The notes below the pieces were generated by a model that was not told the DNA's origin, made no database searches, and saw only the letters and a program-made list of their open reading frames with translations. 64,000 nucleotides of DNA from Pedobacter ginsengisoli. GTDB taxonomy: Bacteria; Bacteroidota; Bacteroidia; Sphingobacteriales; Sphingobacteriaceae. Positions 62,966-64,000 of this stretch are shown one piece after another (the first letter of the stretch is position 1; the number at the start of each line of letters is the position of its first letter). The translations under genes and the position numbers were made by a program. The stretch is taken from the NCBI RefSeq assembly GCF_002736205.1, contig NZ_CP024091.1, positions 3,841,555 through 3,905,554 of the forward strand, given 5' to 3'.

Positions 62966-63050
62966 ATTTAGTTTAATTTGACCAATCTTAGATTTCTAAA
63001 TTACTAATTGCTTTCGTAATTCGTCAATCTACAACCGTAAATTAACTTGG

Positions 63051-63123
<73 letters not shown>

Positions 63124-63130
63124 CTATGTC

Positions 63131-63168
63131 TTTTTAATAAAAAAACCGCTCATTTTTTAAAGCGGTCT
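63131..63168 (-). terminator. Terminator of the second tRNA unit
   Basis: ACCGCT (63145-63150) and AGCGGT (63161-63166) form the stem; on the minus strand a run of T follows. It lies between tRNA-Glu (63173) and the next tRNA-fMet. Confidence 0.8.
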
Positions 63169-63172
63169 CTTG

Positions 63173-63244
63173 TAGCCCGTAGGGGAATCGAACCCCTGTT
63201 TCCAGAATGAAAATCTGGCGTCCTCACCCCTAGACGAACGGGCC
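63173..63244 (-). tRNA. tRNA-Glu (anticodon TTC), second copy
   Basis: A 72-base tRNA identical in sequence to the copy at 62894-62965, 33 bases downstream of its companion tRNA-fMet. Confidence 0.95.
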
Positions 63245-63277
63245 ATTAATTTGATCAACCTCAGTAAATCAACTTGG

Positions 63278-63350
<73 letters not shown>

Positions 63351-63399
63351 CTATATACAATTTGGCAGCTTTTGTTAAATCCTTAACTCTTCTTCCGAA

Positions 63400-63430
63400 T
63401 TGGAATGCAAAGATATAATTCGTTTCTTTG
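63400..63430 (+). promoter_or_regulatory. Promoter of era
   Basis: TTG (63400-63402), 20 bases, TTTCTTTG (63423-63430), one base off TAnnTTTG. Predicted leader about 25 bases. Confidence 0.5.
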
Positions 63431-63460
63431 TGGTGCAAATTTATTTCAAAAAATATTTTT

Positions 63461-64000
63461 ATGTCGCATAAAGCAGGTTTTGTAAGTATCATAGGTAAGC
63501 CCAATGTGGGTAAATCAACCTTAATGAATGCCCTGGTGGGCGAAAAGCTTTCAATCATCACTCCGAAAGCCCAAACAACCCGCCACCGTATTTTAGGAAT
63601 TGTTAATGAAGAAGACTACCAAATAGTTTTTTCTGACACCCCGGGCATCATAAAACCTAGATATGGCCTGCAGGATTCTATGATGAGCTCAGTAAAAGGT
63701 GCACTAACTGATGCCGATCTGATCCTCTTTGTTACCGACATAAATGAACAGCACGACGAGAATGATGTATTAGAGAAAATCATCAATACTACAATTCCAA
63801 TGATCGTGCTAATCAACAAAATCGACAATGCAACCCAGGAACAGGTAGATGAAAAGGCAGCGTACTGGAAAGAAAAACTAAATCCAAAGCATATATATGC
63901 CATCTCTGCCCTGCACAACTACAATCTTGAAGGCATTCTGGCCATGATTTTAGACCACCTGCCTGAACATGCACCTTTTTATGATAAAGATGACCTTACA
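63461..64000 (+). CDS. era: GTPase Era, N-terminal part, runs off the window
   Basis: The frame is open from the ATG at 63461 to the right edge, giving 180 residues. The G motifs are complete: G1 GKPNVGKST, the switch I region ITPKAQTTRHRILGI, G3 DTPGI, G4 NKID and G5 SAL. The effector segment PKAQTTRHR is specific to Era. The KH RNA-binding domain lies outside the window. Era helps assemble the 30S ribosomal subunit by binding the 3' end of 16S rRNA. It is divergent from the tRNA array. Confidence 0.96.
   Translation, partial: MSHKAGFVSIIGKPNVGKSTLMNALVGEKLSIITPKAQTTRHRILGIVNEEDYQIVFSDTPGIIKPRYGLQDSMMSSVKGALTDADLILFVTDINEQHDENDVLEKIINTTIPMIVLINKIDNATQEQVDEKAAYWKEKLNPKHIYAISALHNYNLEGILAMILDHLPEHAPFYDKDDLT

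Overview
The window looks like chromosomal DNA of a Bacteroidota bacterium in the Sphingobacteriaceae, most like Pedobacter (an inference from content; no search was run). The signs are a FecI/FecR plus SusC/SusD locus, PorP/SprF and type IX secretion (T9SS) sorting domains, a PID-CTERM mini-protein, an M61 peptidase, GbsR and Rrf2 regulators, and promoters of the Bacteroidota form TTG/TTTG-N18-20-TAnnTTTG. Several of these promoters sit so close to the ATG that the mRNA should have little or no leader.

Layout. 1-2.2 kb: a beta-oxidation operon, marR then a 3-hydroxyacyl-CoA dehydrogenase/enoyl-CoA hydratase that runs off the left edge. 2.3-7.3 kb: an OmpA-type protein, a gamma-glutamyltransferase lipoprotein and a long-chain acyl-CoA ligase. 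7.6-10.1 kb: a small barrel-like protein and an M61-PDZ peptidase. 10.3-16.8 kb: an RND efflux operon (adaptor, pump, TolC-like channel) followed by a BadF/BadG-type sugar kinase. 16.8-17.5 kb: a GAF protein and a tiny PID-CTERM protein.

17.9-36.6 kb is the most striking region: a giant Ig-repeat adhesin ending in a T9SS type B sorting domain, followed in the same direction by PorP/SprF and a PorE-like OmpA/propeller protein. The adhesin frame is broken once, at a five-G run; restoring one base gives a single 5214-residue protein. It contains a 2511-bp near-perfect tandem duplication with a partial third copy, and a separate array of ten 91-residue repeats. Divergent from it (36.9-39.4 kb) is an 844-residue NACHT/STAND-like NTPase of unknown function with an Arg in place of the P-loop Lys.

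39.5-47.4 kb: a subtilisin-like protease, Rrf2 and GbsR regulators, a sigma-54 response regulator converging with a hybrid histidine kinase, and a DJ-1/AraC regulator. 47.6-56.6 kb: an ECF sigma/FecR/SusC/SusD locus followed by a secreted phosphodiesterase-alkaline phosphatase fusion, read here as an outer-membrane uptake system probably for an organophosphate substrate. The susC frame is also broken once. 56.6-61.6 kb: a GNAT acetyltransferase, a GH78 rhamnosidase-like enzyme, a small membrane protein, a DoxX-like protein with an amber codon near its natural start, and a secreted protein of unknown function. 61.6-64 kb: a gene-poor stretch, a MntA/HepT (MNT/HEPN) pair, two tandem initiator-Met/Glu tRNA units, and the start of era.

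Three independent reading-frame breaks (adhesin, susC, DoxX-like) occur in otherwise intact genes. They may be sequence errors, real inactivation, or in the adhesin a slippage switch; the sequence alone cannot decide.
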